Shown piece by piece: positions 1 through 6,191 of a DNA stretch of 36,149 nucleotides. Under the pieces are notes generated by a model, which worked only from the letters and a program-made list of their open reading frames with translations, was not told where the DNA came from and did no database searches. Location of the stretch: positions 1 through 36,149 of IMG/VR virus record IMGVR_UViG_3300029258_002230. The stretch is one strand, 5' to 3'. Origin of the DNA: a virus. How positions within the stretch are numbered: position 1 is the first letter of the stretch; each line of letters opens with the position of its first letter. The translations under genes were made by a program, and so were the position numbers.

Positions 1-1
1 T

Positions 2-334
2 TTTGCTCATATCATCACAGAAAAAGATATGATTCAAGAGAATAACTATGTATGGTTAGAGGATATTGTGGAGTGTGTTGAGAGAGCAATTAAAACACTC
101 CCATATCCAATAATCAAACGAGAAGACGAACAAGAGATTGCTCGTATAGCCGGAGAAAATCCTATATTCGTTGAGGATGCGATTCGCTCTATAAGCGATC
201 AATTAGACGCCCTGCCTGGTGTACGTGACTGGATAGTTAAGAGTATTCATGAGGAAAGTATTCACACCTCAGAAGCGATAGCGGTCAATTACAAGGGTGT
301 TGAGGGTGGTTTTGATTACCATTATTTCCTTTAG
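2..334 (+). CDS. Hypothetical protein, probably cut by the window edge
   Basis: The reading frame is open from base 2. The first ATG is at 29, but it has no recognisable Shine-Dalgarno sequence and the codons upstream of it (from base 2) contain no stop, so the true start probably lies outside the window. The visible part is about 100 residues, acidic and mostly helical in character (a run around EDIVECVERAIKTLPYP), with no signal peptide, membrane segment or motif I recognise. It ends in TAG at 332-334, directly against the next gene. It heads a tightly packed run of small plus-strand genes. Function unknown. Confidence 0.6.
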   Translation, partial: FAHIITEKDMIQENNYVWLEDIVECVERAIKTLPYPIIKREDEQEIARIAGENPIFVEDAIRSISDQLDALPGVRDWIVKSIHEESIHTSEAIAVNYKGVEGGFDYHYFL

Positions 335-348
335 TGGGGGTGTTGTTT

Positions 349-687
349 ATGAACAGTTGCACGAAAGTTATGATAGGCTTTCTTGTATGGTTCGTTTTGA
401 CAATAATTTCCGCAAGAGCCTGGTCTGGTGAGATTCTACATACAGCTAATAAAGGAGTGCCTTACAAAGTTCAAGAGAAGGGTTGGAATTCTCGTTCCTT
501 TGGTATTGTGTATTGTGGGTTGATAAATGTAGGTCGATATTCAGTTGCCGGCACAAGTCGTAGCGCTGTTAATCTTTACTGGGCAACAACAGATAAACTC
601 ATATATGTAGATTATGAACAACTAGAAGTTGTACATGTGACTGATTGGTGCATCCAGTTTAAAATCAGGAGCGGTAATTATGAATAA
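349..687 (+). CDS. Small exported or membrane-anchored protein
   Basis: I place the start at ATG 349 (112 residues), preceded by a G-rich ribosome site at 335-341. A GTG at 334 in the same frame overlaps the previous stop but has no such site. Residues 4-22 form a hydrophobic segment after one Lys, followed by SARAW, which looks like a signal peptidase I site. The mature part has two well separated cysteines and many aromatic residues. It is therefore likely secreted to the periplasm or anchored in the inner membrane. No family recognised. Its end overlaps the start of the next gene by 8 bases, which suggests translational coupling. Confidence 0.65.
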   Translation: MNSCTKVMIGFLVWFVLTIISARAWSGEILHTANKGVPYKVQEKGWNSRSFGIVYCGLINVGRYSVAGTSRSAVNLYWATTDKLIYVDYEQLEVVHVTDWCIQFKIRSGNYE

Positions 688-877
688 AGTAATGAGATTC
701 GGTCTTATTTTAATGATTGCTTCAATACCTCTAGTGATCTTTGGAGTTGAATATGACCAGTCTTGGTTGAGAATATTCTCAGGATTTATTGGAGGTGTTG
801 GAGCCAGTCTGTTCTTTACTGGGAACTTTAAGACTAAGATAAACTGGCGAGAATTTTGGAGGAAGTGGGGATTTTAA
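680..877 (+). CDS. 65-residue protein with two membrane segments
   Basis: This short protein has two hydrophobic stretches: residues about 7-22 (FGLILMIASIPLVIFGV) and about 32-47 (IFSGFIGGVGASLFFTG). A positively charged, tryptophan-rich C terminus follows. It starts at ATG 680 inside the end of the previous gene, with an AGGAGCGG site just upstream. Its TAA at 875-877 shares the A with the next ATG (TAATG). A small inner-membrane protein is the most that can be said. The neighbouring exported protein suggests that the two act at the envelope together, which is inference. Confidence 0.6.
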   Translation: MNKVMRFGLILMIASIPLVIFGVEYDQSWLRIFSGFIGGVGASLFFTGNFKTKINWREFWRKWGF

Positions 878-1185
878 TGACATTAACTAGAGAGGATATT
901 GTTAAGAGTAAAATGGATCTACTTACTCATGCAGACTTGATTTTATGTTTCATACAAGGCAAGATGACAATTTATAAAAGTCGATATACACATCCGGATG
1001 ATGGTTTGACTATTATGGACGCAATAAAAACATTCGCTATAATGCTCAGACCAAATTCTGGTATTGATGTATTTGATGATTTTGCTAGGGAGGAAATCGA
1101 AGAGGCAGTCACAAAAATACTATATCGTCATTCTGTGGGAGGTGACCATGCAAATAAGTTACAACGGATTCATGAATCTGGTTAA
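877..1185 (+). CDS. Hypothetical helical protein, paralog of the next gene
   Basis: ATG 877 overlaps the upstream stop and follows GGAGG at 859-863. An in-frame ATG at 856 would lie before the ribosome site and is less likely. The protein has 102 residues. Its C-terminal half (LRPNSGIDVFDDFAREEIEEAVTKILYRH) matches position by position the C-terminal half of the next product (IRPDLYIEHFDVAARVELKESIVEILEKH). The two genes therefore look like a tandem duplication that has since diverged. No motif points to a function. Confidence 0.65.
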   Translation: MTLTREDIVKSKMDLLTHADLILCFIQGKMTIYKSRYTHPDDGLTIMDAIKTFAIMLRPNSGIDVFDDFAREEIEEAVTKILYRHSVGGDHANKLQRIHESG

Positions 1186-1474
1186 TGAATATTCAATGAT
1201 CGTTGGATTCAATCGTGGTCGTGCAGCAATTCTCAAGATGCCTTGGAATGATCCAAACGCGGACACAGTTGCAGAATTATCAGATGACGAAAGGATTTGG
1301 TTATTGATCCATCTCATAAGACCAGATCTCTACATTGAGCATTTTGATGTTGCTGCTCGGGTTGAACTAAAAGAAAGTATTGTGGAAATTTTAGAGAAAC
1401 ATCGCCCAAGCGGGGAGGTGATTAATGCGTCAGGACATTCTAAGATTAGAGAATTATGGGATCACCCCAAATGA
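1148..1474 (+). CDS. Hypothetical helical protein, paralog of the previous gene
   Basis: The start chosen is ATG 1148, which directly follows a strong GGGAGGTGACC ribosome site. The frame is open further upstream (TTG/ATG from 1064), but that region is inside the preceding gene. The product is 108 residues, acidic, with an inserted loop (about residues 33-45) relative to its neighbour. The shared C-terminal helix pair is described under the previous gene. It overlaps the upstream gene by 38 bases and the downstream gene by 50 bases. Unknown function. Confidence 0.65.
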   Translation: MQISYNGFMNLVNEYSMIVGFNRGRAAILKMPWNDPNADTVAELSDDERIWLLIHLIRPDLYIEHFDVAARVELKESIVEILEKHRPSGEVINASGHSKIRELWDHPK

Positions 1475-1820
1475 AAGAGTACCAGACATTGCCAGAAGTC
1501 ATGGAAATATGGGAAGACCAAGACATAACTATGAGTATGAATATGAGTATGAATTTGTAAATCCTAACAGCAAGAGACTTAGTTTAGAAAGGGGGGATGT
1601 TTTTAGATTTAGTTCTTCTGTAAGACCAGAGTATGCCAGAAACCAAATGGGAGTGATTATTGATCGATACCGGAAAGTCAAACATAAGGGTATTAAATAT
1701 ATTGACTACTGTGCAGTTGTGATGGTAATAACTGGTCCACAGAAGGGCAGGGTTTTTAGATTTTCAATGAATCACGCAGGACAACTAGACAAAACGATAG
1801 GAGGACAAATCGATGACTGA
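1425..1820 (+). CDS. Hypothetical protein with a Tyr-Glu repeat
   Basis: ATG 1425 follows a GGGGAGGTGATTA ribosome site. The product is 131 residues. Residues about 35-43 are alternating Tyr and Glu, encoded by an imperfect TATGAG/TATGAA microsatellite near 1530-1555 that could change length by slippage. The second half is beta-rich, with two similar strands, RGDVFRFS (near residue 60) and KGRVFRFS (near 110). This could be a small KOW/SH3-like barrel (GVIIDRYRKVKHKGIKYIDYCAVVMV resembles such barrels), but I am not sure. It overlaps the next gene by 8 bases. Confidence 0.6.
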   Translation: MRQDILRLENYGITPNERVPDIARSHGNMGRPRHNYEYEYEYEFVNPNSKRLSLERGDVFRFSSSVRPEYARNQMGVIIDRYRKVKHKGIKYIDYCAVVMVITGPQKGRVFRFSMNHAGQLDKTIGGQIDD

Positions 1821-2958
1821 AAGGAAACATGTCGCAAAAACGTTGAAGAATGTATTGGATCACCCCGTAATGAAAAGTGTTTTGGACAAAACAGAAGATC
1901 CAATGTTGGCTGTGGAGCAGGTCACGAAGTGGTGGGGTTTTGATCTCTACAGTCGTAAACCAGGTGCAGCACTCCGTGATGGAGTATTTGTCGGGACCGA
2001 TCTTGATCTCGCCTGCTTTCTCAGTGCCATTGCTGACAGAGGCGCCGTGATCAATATTCCAAATTACAAATCCATGCGCCCCAAGACGATCAAGGAAGGA
2101 GAAAGGGTTGTATCCAAGTCCAACAGACACGGACCTGTTGTGAATCTGGTCTCCAATAAGGATGTCTTCTCATTCTCAATCCGGATCATGGATCACAACG
2201 TCATCACAACTGACAAAGTTGGTGATTACCGGACCTACTCCCTGACCGATCCTTCTGGTGAATGGTATGACGGATGGAGTTGTATTCAATGGGACCCGAG
2301 CGCGAAGGAGAATGCTTTTCTCCGAGAGAACAGTCTCTGGACTGGCAACCGAGTCGTATTTAAGAACTTTGTGCATCCCAACCGATGGACCAGTTTCTAC
2401 GGCCAGCATTATTTTATCACCAAGGCTCTGATTCAGCGCCTGACTGACGAAGCAAAGTTCTACGGTCTGGAGATAAAAAGACTTCAGGAAGCCGGTGCAC
2501 GTTTTCCTGAGTCTGGTGATGGCGCAAAGAAAGTATGGCCGAAATCTTCCAAGGACGCCGGCAAGTCTGTCAAGTTCCGATCTCTTGAGGTTGAGATTGA
2601 CATTCCTGAGTATACCGGTGAGTGGCAACAGTGTGATGTTTCACAAACGAATTTGATTGACCTGGATGAAAGGCGTCGACAGATCAATAGTACGATCATT
2701 CCCAATCTACGTTTTGCTACCAGGTGTACAGAGCTCGCCTTCTTTAAACATGCGATGAACGACGAGTTACACAGGATGCCAGCATGGTTGGCAGGCGGAA
2801 CAAAATGGCAAAAAAATTATGTCCCAAAAGGGAAAAGGACCAAATGGGAGAGATTAGTCCTTTTTCAGCCTTCTGTGGGTGAAAGAGCTGTCGCTATCAG
2901 AATGAGGGTAAAGGAAAAGTCTGAGATTATGGCGATGAATTATCGTGGTGGTGTATGA
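1813..2958 (+). CDS. Hypothetical 381-residue protein
   Basis: ATG 1813 follows AGGAGGACAAATCG. The product is soluble, basic and without membrane segments or recognisable motifs. It mixes a helical N terminus, a central beta-rich part with many Trp and Tyr residues, and a basic C terminus. Codon use is clearly more GC-rich than that of the flanking genes (GAC, CTC, GCC, CGG common), like the DUF7873-like gene and the SPFH block in this window. That may reflect high expression or a different origin. It overlaps the HNH gene by four bases (ATGA). Function unknown. Confidence 0.65.
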   Translation: MTERKHVAKTLKNVLDHPVMKSVLDKTEDPMLAVEQVTKWWGFDLYSRKPGAALRDGVFVGTDLDLACFLSAIADRGAVINIPNYKSMRPKTIKEGERVVSKSNRHGPVVNLVSNKDVFSFSIRIMDHNVITTDKVGDYRTYSLTDPSGEWYDGWSCIQWDPSAKENAFLRENSLWTGNRVVFKNFVHPNRWTSFYGQHYFITKALIQRLTDEAKFYGLEIKRLQEAGARFPESGDGAKKVWPKSSKDAGKSVKFRSLEVEIDIPEYTGEWQQCDVSQTNLIDLDERRRQINSTIIPNLRFATRCTELAFFKHAMNDELHRMPAWLAGGTKWQKNYVPKGKRTKWERLVLFQPSVGERAVAIRMRVKEKSEIMAMNYRGGV

Positions 2959-3479
2959 TTCGATACACCTGTTCAGTTTGTGGGAAGTCTTTTGAAAACA
3001 AATATGCTTACTGGGGTCATAAGACTTCCCATGTTTTAAAAGAGTGTCCAAAATGTGGTCGAACAATTCGAGCTTCTACAATGAAACTACACCTAAAATA
3101 CTGCGGTAAGCGAATTGTAGGATCTAGAGGAGATGTCATAATCTCAGATCAAAACGGAAATCGGGTTCTTGAACACACTCTTGTGGCTGAAGAAATACTA
3201 GGGCGAAAGTTACTGCCCGAGGAAGTTGTTCATCATAAAGATGGAAACCACCAAAACAATTCTAGGTTGAATTTAGAAATTACGACACAAGATAGACACG
3301 CTAAGAACCACGCCTTAGCTGGCCAATGTAATCGAAAGATGACAGAACAACAAGTTAGAGAAATTCGTAAGTTACTAAATCGTGGACATTCAGCCAGCTC
3401 TGTGGCAAGGCAGTATGGAGTTCGTTCAACTACAATTGATAACATTAAACATAACAGATCGTGGAGATGGTTAGAATAG
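2955..3479 (+). CDS. HNH homing endonuclease with zinc fingers
   Basis: The 174-residue product has three parts. Residues 1-53 carry two zinc-finger-like units: CSVC with later His residues, then CPKC with HxxxxC. Residues about 75-120 carry an HNH nuclease core, with EEVVHHKDGNHQNNSRLNLE giving the H-H...N...N pattern. The C terminus (about 127-174) looks like a helix-turn-helix DNA-binding domain (EIRKLLNRGHSASSVARQYGVRSTTIDNI), common in phage HNH endonucleases. It is expected to cut DNA site-specifically and spread its own gene. It starts at ATG 2955 overlapping the upstream stop and is free-standing between two host genes, with no intron visible around it. Confidence 0.88.
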   Translation: MIRYTCSVCGKSFENKYAYWGHKTSHVLKECPKCGRTIRASTMKLHLKYCGKRIVGSRGDVIISDQNGNRVLEHTLVAEEILGRKLLPEEVVHHKDGNHQNNSRLNLEITTQDRHAKNHALAGQCNRKMTEQQVREIRKLLNRGHSASSVARQYGVRSTTIDNIKHNRSWRWLE

Positions 3480-3493
3480 GAGGAATCTAACGA

Positions 3494-3862
3494 ATGGACA
3501 AACAAACCCTCATTGACCTTTACGTCAAAGAGAGAAAGTATCAAGAAACAGTGTTCGGAGATTACAAAAACGACCCTGATTTAAGTCTCGCAAGCTTTCT
3601 ATTGTTTATAGAAGAGTATGTTCTAAAGGCAAAAAGAAAGTTTGTCCAAAAGTGGGATAAAGATCTTCCTATCTGGATGTCAGGGTGTAAAGAGTCAACT
3701 GGGGGTAAGGCAGCACCAGTAGGAGCATATGAAGATCTGATAAAGGTTTTCGCTCTTACTGGCGCTGCCCTTGAAGCTTATCTTGACGTGGAGCCTGAAC
3801 GTTGGCGAGAAGATGGTATTAATCCAAAATGGTTAGAGCAGGAGGAAGCACAAGATGGATGA
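3494..3862 (+). CDS. Possible MazG-like nucleotide pyrophosphohydrolase fold protein
   Basis: 122 residues, starting at ATG 3494 with AGGAGG at 3478-3483. It is all-helical: KERKYQETVFGDY, then LASFLLFIEEYVLKAKRKF, and YEDLIKVFALTGAALEAYL. This layout, with an EE in the first long helix and a later EDxxK helix, resembles MazG-like phage proteins that hydrolyse (d)NTPs. The classical EExxE...ExxD metal motif is incomplete, so activity is uncertain. It overlaps the next gene by 8 bases. An alternative is an unrelated helical accessory protein. Confidence 0.5.
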   Translation: MDKQTLIDLYVKERKYQETVFGDYKNDPDLSLASFLLFIEEYVLKAKRKFVQKWDKDLPIWMSGCKESTGGKAAPVGAYEDLIKVFALTGAALEAYLDVEPERWREDGINPKWLEQEEAQDG

Positions 3863-4106
3863 TAAAAAAACAAAAGAAGTATCTGTATCAAAAGACAAAG
3901 ATATCTATCACAAGTTACCGTTGACTGCCACAGGTGATTTAACGGTTTCAAAAACACCAATCCCGAAAGGAGAAGCAGTTAACGCTAAAACTGGTCTTCC
4001 GTCTGTTGGAACAAGGTTTATGATCGCTGGTAAATCCTTCGAGGTTGTATATCTTAACGAAGGTAAGGGACGGTTTACAGCCAAACCAATCAAGGGGCAG
4101 TATTAG
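3855..4106 (+). CDS. Small hypothetical protein
   Basis: 83 residues from ATG 3855, with GGAGGAAGC at 3841-3849 as ribosome site. The first 40 residues are Lys/Asp-rich and probably flexible. The C-terminal half (VGTRFMIAGKSFEVVYLNEGKGRFTAKPI) reads as a small beta barrel. Functionally unassigned. The 64 bases after it (4107-4170) are AT-rich and contain no gene. They include TATTTAAAATAG at 4130-4141, which could hold a promoter for the next gene, but this is weak. Confidence 0.55.
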   Translation: MDDKKTKEVSVSKDKDIYHKLPLTATGDLTVSKTPIPKGEAVNAKTGLPSVGTRFMIAGKSFEVVYLNEGKGRFTAKPIKGQY

Positions 4107-4170
4107 AAACTTTCTTACTTTCTCCGAACATATTTAAAATAGAAACTTTTATGAAAGGAGATTGAAGTTT

Positions 4171-4911
4171 ATGAACGATAATCTAACTTCAATGATCGAT
4201 CAGGCTGATCAACACTCTACTGATTTGCCAACAGAAACTGACTTGATGGTAGAGGATTCATCAACTGTTTCTCAGCCTGCTTTAGAACGTTTCGATATTG
4301 GAGTCGCAGCATTTCCTGACTGGTTTGATGAAAACCATGTAAGATTTGCAGACATCGGGCACGTCCGTGCTTCGATTGCAGATGTAGATCCTCGTCAAGA
4401 TCTGATTTTCAAGATTCCAGATCCGAAAGGGGAAACATTCGAGGATGGAAGACTGAAAAAGCGACTTCGATTATTTGAAGATGCGAACAAGATTCCAGTG
4501 TTGAATTTGCCTGGGTCTGATATGACTGTTTACAAGAATAACAGTTTCCGAATTGTATATGATCTTGGTGACGGCAAATTCATCAAGAGTTACGGTGTTA
4601 AGACAGGATTGATCAATGTGTTTTGTGTTTTGATTAACAATGTTTTGATTCCGTACGCCAAAGAGAAAATGAAACGAAAGAATGATGGCATTAATATTAT
4701 TGAACCTAACCTAACACGAATTAATTCAAAGTTGGCTGAACAAGTTGATACAGAAGCTCTTCAGTTACATTACAAACAAATCACGAAGAGTATTGCTGAA
4801 ATTTCGACTGCGCAGTCGGCTGTGAATTGGTTTCAGACCAAGGTCGGTGATGTGCAAGATGTCAATCATCTTCTACAAATTGATGACGTTATCATCATGC
4901 TTGTGAACTAG
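4171..4911 (+). CDS. Hypothetical 246-residue protein
   Basis: The start is ATG 4171, ten bases after AAAGGAG at 4154-4160; an in-frame TTG at 4162 is too close to that site. The first 50 residues are acidic and Ser/Thr-rich, likely disordered. Residues about 85-150 form a mixed alpha/beta region (PDPKGETFEDGRLKKRLRLFEDANKIPVLNLPG). A hydrophobic helix follows (TGLINVFCVLINNVLIPYAKEKMKRK), and the C terminus is helical. No signal peptide and no recognised motif. It lies 13 bases before the DUF7873-like gene and is probably cotranscribed with it. Confidence 0.6.
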   Translation: MNDNLTSMIDQADQHSTDLPTETDLMVEDSSTVSQPALERFDIGVAAFPDWFDENHVRFADIGHVRASIADVDPRQDLIFKIPDPKGETFEDGRLKKRLRLFEDANKIPVLNLPGSDMTVYKNNSFRIVYDLGDGKFIKSYGVKTGLINVFCVLINNVLIPYAKEKMKRKNDGINIIEPNLTRINSKLAEQVDTEALQLHYKQITKSIAEISTAQSAVNWFQTKVGDVQDVNHLLQIDDVIIMLVN

Positions 4912-4924
4912 GGAGGAACACGAA

Positions 4925-5695
4925 ATGGCGAATGACAAGAAGGGTGGTCTGCTCCATGAAGTATTGGCTGTGGTTGGTAGTCTCCAAGGTGCGAAGGATA
5001 AAATCGCTGCTGAGACTGTTGTGACGTTTACTAAGAAACCAACACATTTTACCGGCCATCATCGAGAATTGAGAATGCTTGATGAAGCCCGAAAGAGTGA
5101 AGGCGGTGTCGACCAGCATGTTGAGATGGTCACAACGGTCATGGAAAAACTCAACTATATGACCGGCGCCTTTATCAAATTCTGGGATGCCAAGTTTCAA
5201 AAAGAACTAGGTGCACAGGAAGCGAAAGCAGACATTGAGGTGGATGGTGTAGTTTTGGTTCAGGGTGTTCCAGTGTATTTTCTCCTTGAGATGGAGAAGG
5301 AACTCGGTGCCTTGAGATCAATCTATGAATCCATTCCAACTCTTGCGCCTGGTGCTAAATGGGATCGAGCTCCTGACAGAGGAGATGGTGTGTGGGAATC
5401 CATGCATGTGGTTGAAGATGACAAAACGGAAAAGGTGTTCAAAAGTAATGTTATCGTTCCGGCTACCGACCATCATCCAGCTCAGATTCGGGAGTGGACT
5501 GAGAATGTGGTGGTAGGAAAATATGCCCTTGATCGATGGAGTGGCTGTCTTAGTCCTGCTGAGAAGTCAGTCATTATCGGAAGAGTGGACAAACTACGAC
5601 GTGCCGTGAAGCGTGCTCGACAGAGAGCAAACACCCAGGAAGTTCCGAAGGCAAAAATGGGTAAAGCTCTTTTCGAATACATTCACACAACATAA
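4925..5695 (+). CDS. DUF7873-like family protein
   Basis: 256 residues from ATG 4925 with GGGAGGAACACGAA upstream. From memory, the sequence matches a family of phage and actinobacterial proteins of unknown function. Shared features are an N-terminal helical segment, KADIEVDGVVLVQGVPVYFLLEMEKELGALRSIYESIPTLAP in the middle, and PATDHHPAQIREWTENVVVGKYA near the end. No catalytic residues are known to me. The late YxxxxWSGCLSP...LRRAVKRARQRAN helix is typical of the family ending. Codon use is GC-richer than the neighbours. It is the last gene before the non-coding RNA region, with no obvious terminator directly after it. Confidence 0.7.
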   Translation: MANDKKGGLLHEVLAVVGSLQGAKDKIAAETVVTFTKKPTHFTGHHRELRMLDEARKSEGGVDQHVEMVTTVMEKLNYMTGAFIKFWDAKFQKELGAQEAKADIEVDGVVLVQGVPVYFLLEMEKELGALRSIYESIPTLAPGAKWDRAPDRGDGVWESMHVVEDDKTEKVFKSNVIVPATDHHPAQIREWTENVVVGKYALDRWSGCLSPAEKSVIIGRVDKLRRAVKRARQRANTQEVPKAKMGKALFEYIHTT

Positions 5696-5708
5696 GATCT
5701 GGTTAAGC

Positions 5709-5726
5709 TTATACTTATACTTATAC
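5709..5726 (+). repeat. Three tandem TTATAC hexamers
   Basis: TTATAC occurs three times in a row just downstream of the DUF7873-like stop. Each unit also spells a TATACT-type -10 box, so this could be a cluster of overlapping promoters for the RNA region that follows. A convincing -35 element is not visible, so promoter function is only a suggestion. Confidence 0.5.
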
Positions 5727-5730
5727 TTGC

Positions 5731-5879
5731 TTGGTCGAAGACAATATGTCCCGTAGAAGCCGGCTCTATAAATGAATAAGACCGGTGGAGGGAATCATCT
5801 TTGGCCGCTTCATACTCGACCTTATTGACCAGACAAGCTCATACTCGTAGAACATATTTACTACTTGGTAATTAACTCG
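5731..5879 (+). ncRNA. Structured RNA segment upstream of the split tRNA
   Basis: This segment lies between the hexamer repeat and the tRNA 3' half. Visible pairings: GCTT (5729-5732) with AAGC (5757-5760) enclosing GAC/GTC; TCTATA (5765-5770) with TATAGA (6037-6042) beyond the tRNA; AGACC (5779-5783) with GGTCT (6024-6028), also beyond the tRNA and separated from the former by the same 8 bases on each side; AATAAG (5775-5780) with CTTATT (5821-5826), an alternative to the last; and GTAG/CTAC (near 5847-5864). The last base, G5879, would be the terminal G of an intron if the tRNA is joined by self-splicing. AGAAGCCGG (5755-5763) recurs at 9818-9826 and AATGAATAAGAC (5771-5782) recurs at 15920-15931. 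Confidence 0.45.
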
Positions 5880-5984
5880 AATTCTATCTCAGGTCGAAGG
5901 TTCAAATCCTTCCTGGGCGTCCATAATGTAATTTCATTAGAAGTTATATTATGACCGCCCAGTAGCTCAGTGGAAGAGCAGAGT
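5880..5984 (+). tRNA. Circularly permuted (3' half first) tRNA
   Basis: The 3' half is 5880-5923: variable-loop-like AGGTC (5891-5895), T stem-loop GAAGG-TTCAAAT-CCTTC (5896-5912), acceptor strand CTGGGCG (5913-5919), T, then encoded CCA (5921-5923). The 5' half follows at 5956-5984: acceptor strand CGCCCAG (5956-5962), TA, D arm GCTC-AGTGGAA-GAGC, A, GAGT. The two acceptor strands pair perfectly over 7 bp. The 32-base linker can extend the stem with CATAAT/ATTATG and TAA/TTA. No other 5' half lies upstream and no other 3' half downstream. Joining GAGT to AATT would give loop ATTCTAT with anticodon UCU (Arg). The 3' strand of the anticodon stem is then two bases short, so only GAG/CTC pair. 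The junction and identity are therefore provisional. Confidence 0.65.
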
Positions 5985-6044
5985 AGGTGTCATACTGAAG
6001 TTAATTGCTCGAGGAAAGATATGGGTCTAAACTTTCTATAGATG
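5985..6044 (+). ncRNA. Structured RNA segment downstream of the split tRNA
   Basis: It directly continues from the tRNA 5' half. GCTC (6007-6010) can pair with the GAGT at the end of the half, with a terminal U-G pair as in the P1 helix of group I introns. The adjacent AATT (6003-6006) can pair with AATT at the start of the 3' half (5880-5883), like P10. GAAAG/CTTTC (6014-6018 with 6032-6036) forms a local hairpin. GGTCT and TATAGA pair back to the segment upstream of the tRNA. GAGTAGGT (from 5981), GAGGAAAG (6011-6018) and GGGTCTAA (6023-6030) recur in the same order at 9756-9834. A complete group I core was not identified. Confidence 0.4.
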
Positions 6045-6075
6045 TTGTTACTAACAATAACAATAATATGATAAA

Positions 6076-6117
6076 GTAGACTTGGGGGAGATGTGGCAGG
6101 ATAGTCTACATCTCCCC
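6076..6117 (+). promoter_or_regulatory. Two competing hairpins after the tRNA region
   Basis: GGGGAGATGT (6085-6094) pairs perfectly with ACATCTCCCC (6108-6117), 10 bp with a 13-base loop. An alternative 7-bp stem joins GTAGACT (6076-6082) to AGTCTAC (6103-6109) and shares bases 6108-6109 with the first. The order is a-b-a'-b' with no linker between a' and b', so both cannot easily form at once. No T run follows, so it is not a standard intrinsic terminator. It could be a processing or stabilising hairpin or a two-state attenuator. Confidence 0.55.
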
Positions 6118-6140
6118 TTACTTATTAATAATAAACTAAC

Positions 6141-6171
6141 GGGGGTAGAAGAAATATATTCTTCTACCCCC
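6141..6171 (+). promoter_or_regulatory. Perfect 13-bp hairpin before the next gene
   Basis: GGGGGTAGAAGAA (6141-6153) pairs with TTCTTCTACCCCC (6159-6171) around a 5-base ATATA loop. It is followed by AACATCC, not by a T run. It ends 10 bases before the GGAGGG ribosome site of the gene at 6192. Likely roles are an RNA processing or exonuclease-blocking structure at the 5' end of that mRNA, or a rho-independent stop without the usual tail. Confidence 0.65.
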
Positions 6172-6191
6172 AACATCCGTCGGAGGGTGTG

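Noticed and set aside
29-334. ATG 29 as a true start
   Set aside because: No ribosome site and an open frame to the window edge make a truncated gene more likely.
1756-3066. Long open frames on the minus strand opposite the 1813 and 2955 genes
   Set aside because: They have no ribosome sites, odd composition and lie fully opposite well supported genes.
5880-5984. Two-piece tmRNA as explanation for the reversed tRNA halves
   Set aside because: tmRNA lacks a regular D arm and has G1-U-type acceptor features; here a canonical D arm and C1-G72 acceptor are present and no tag reading frame is seen.
5779-6028. Group I intron P7 read as AGACC with GGTCT next to an S-like AAAGATATGGGTC
   Set aside because: The S-like word is suggestive, but in a permuted intron S would then precede R, which is the wrong order; no P4-P6 domain could be placed. 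The pairing is reported only as a long-range helix.
5755-6030. RNase P RNA-like words (GAGGAAAG, AGAAGCCGGCT)
   Set aside because: The two blocks resemble conserved RNase P regions I and V, but they cannot form the P4 helix together and the region lacks the other conserved parts.
6076-6117. H-type pseudoknot from the crossed stems
   Set aside because: There is no linker between the two 3' strands and two bases are shared, so both helices cannot form together sterically.
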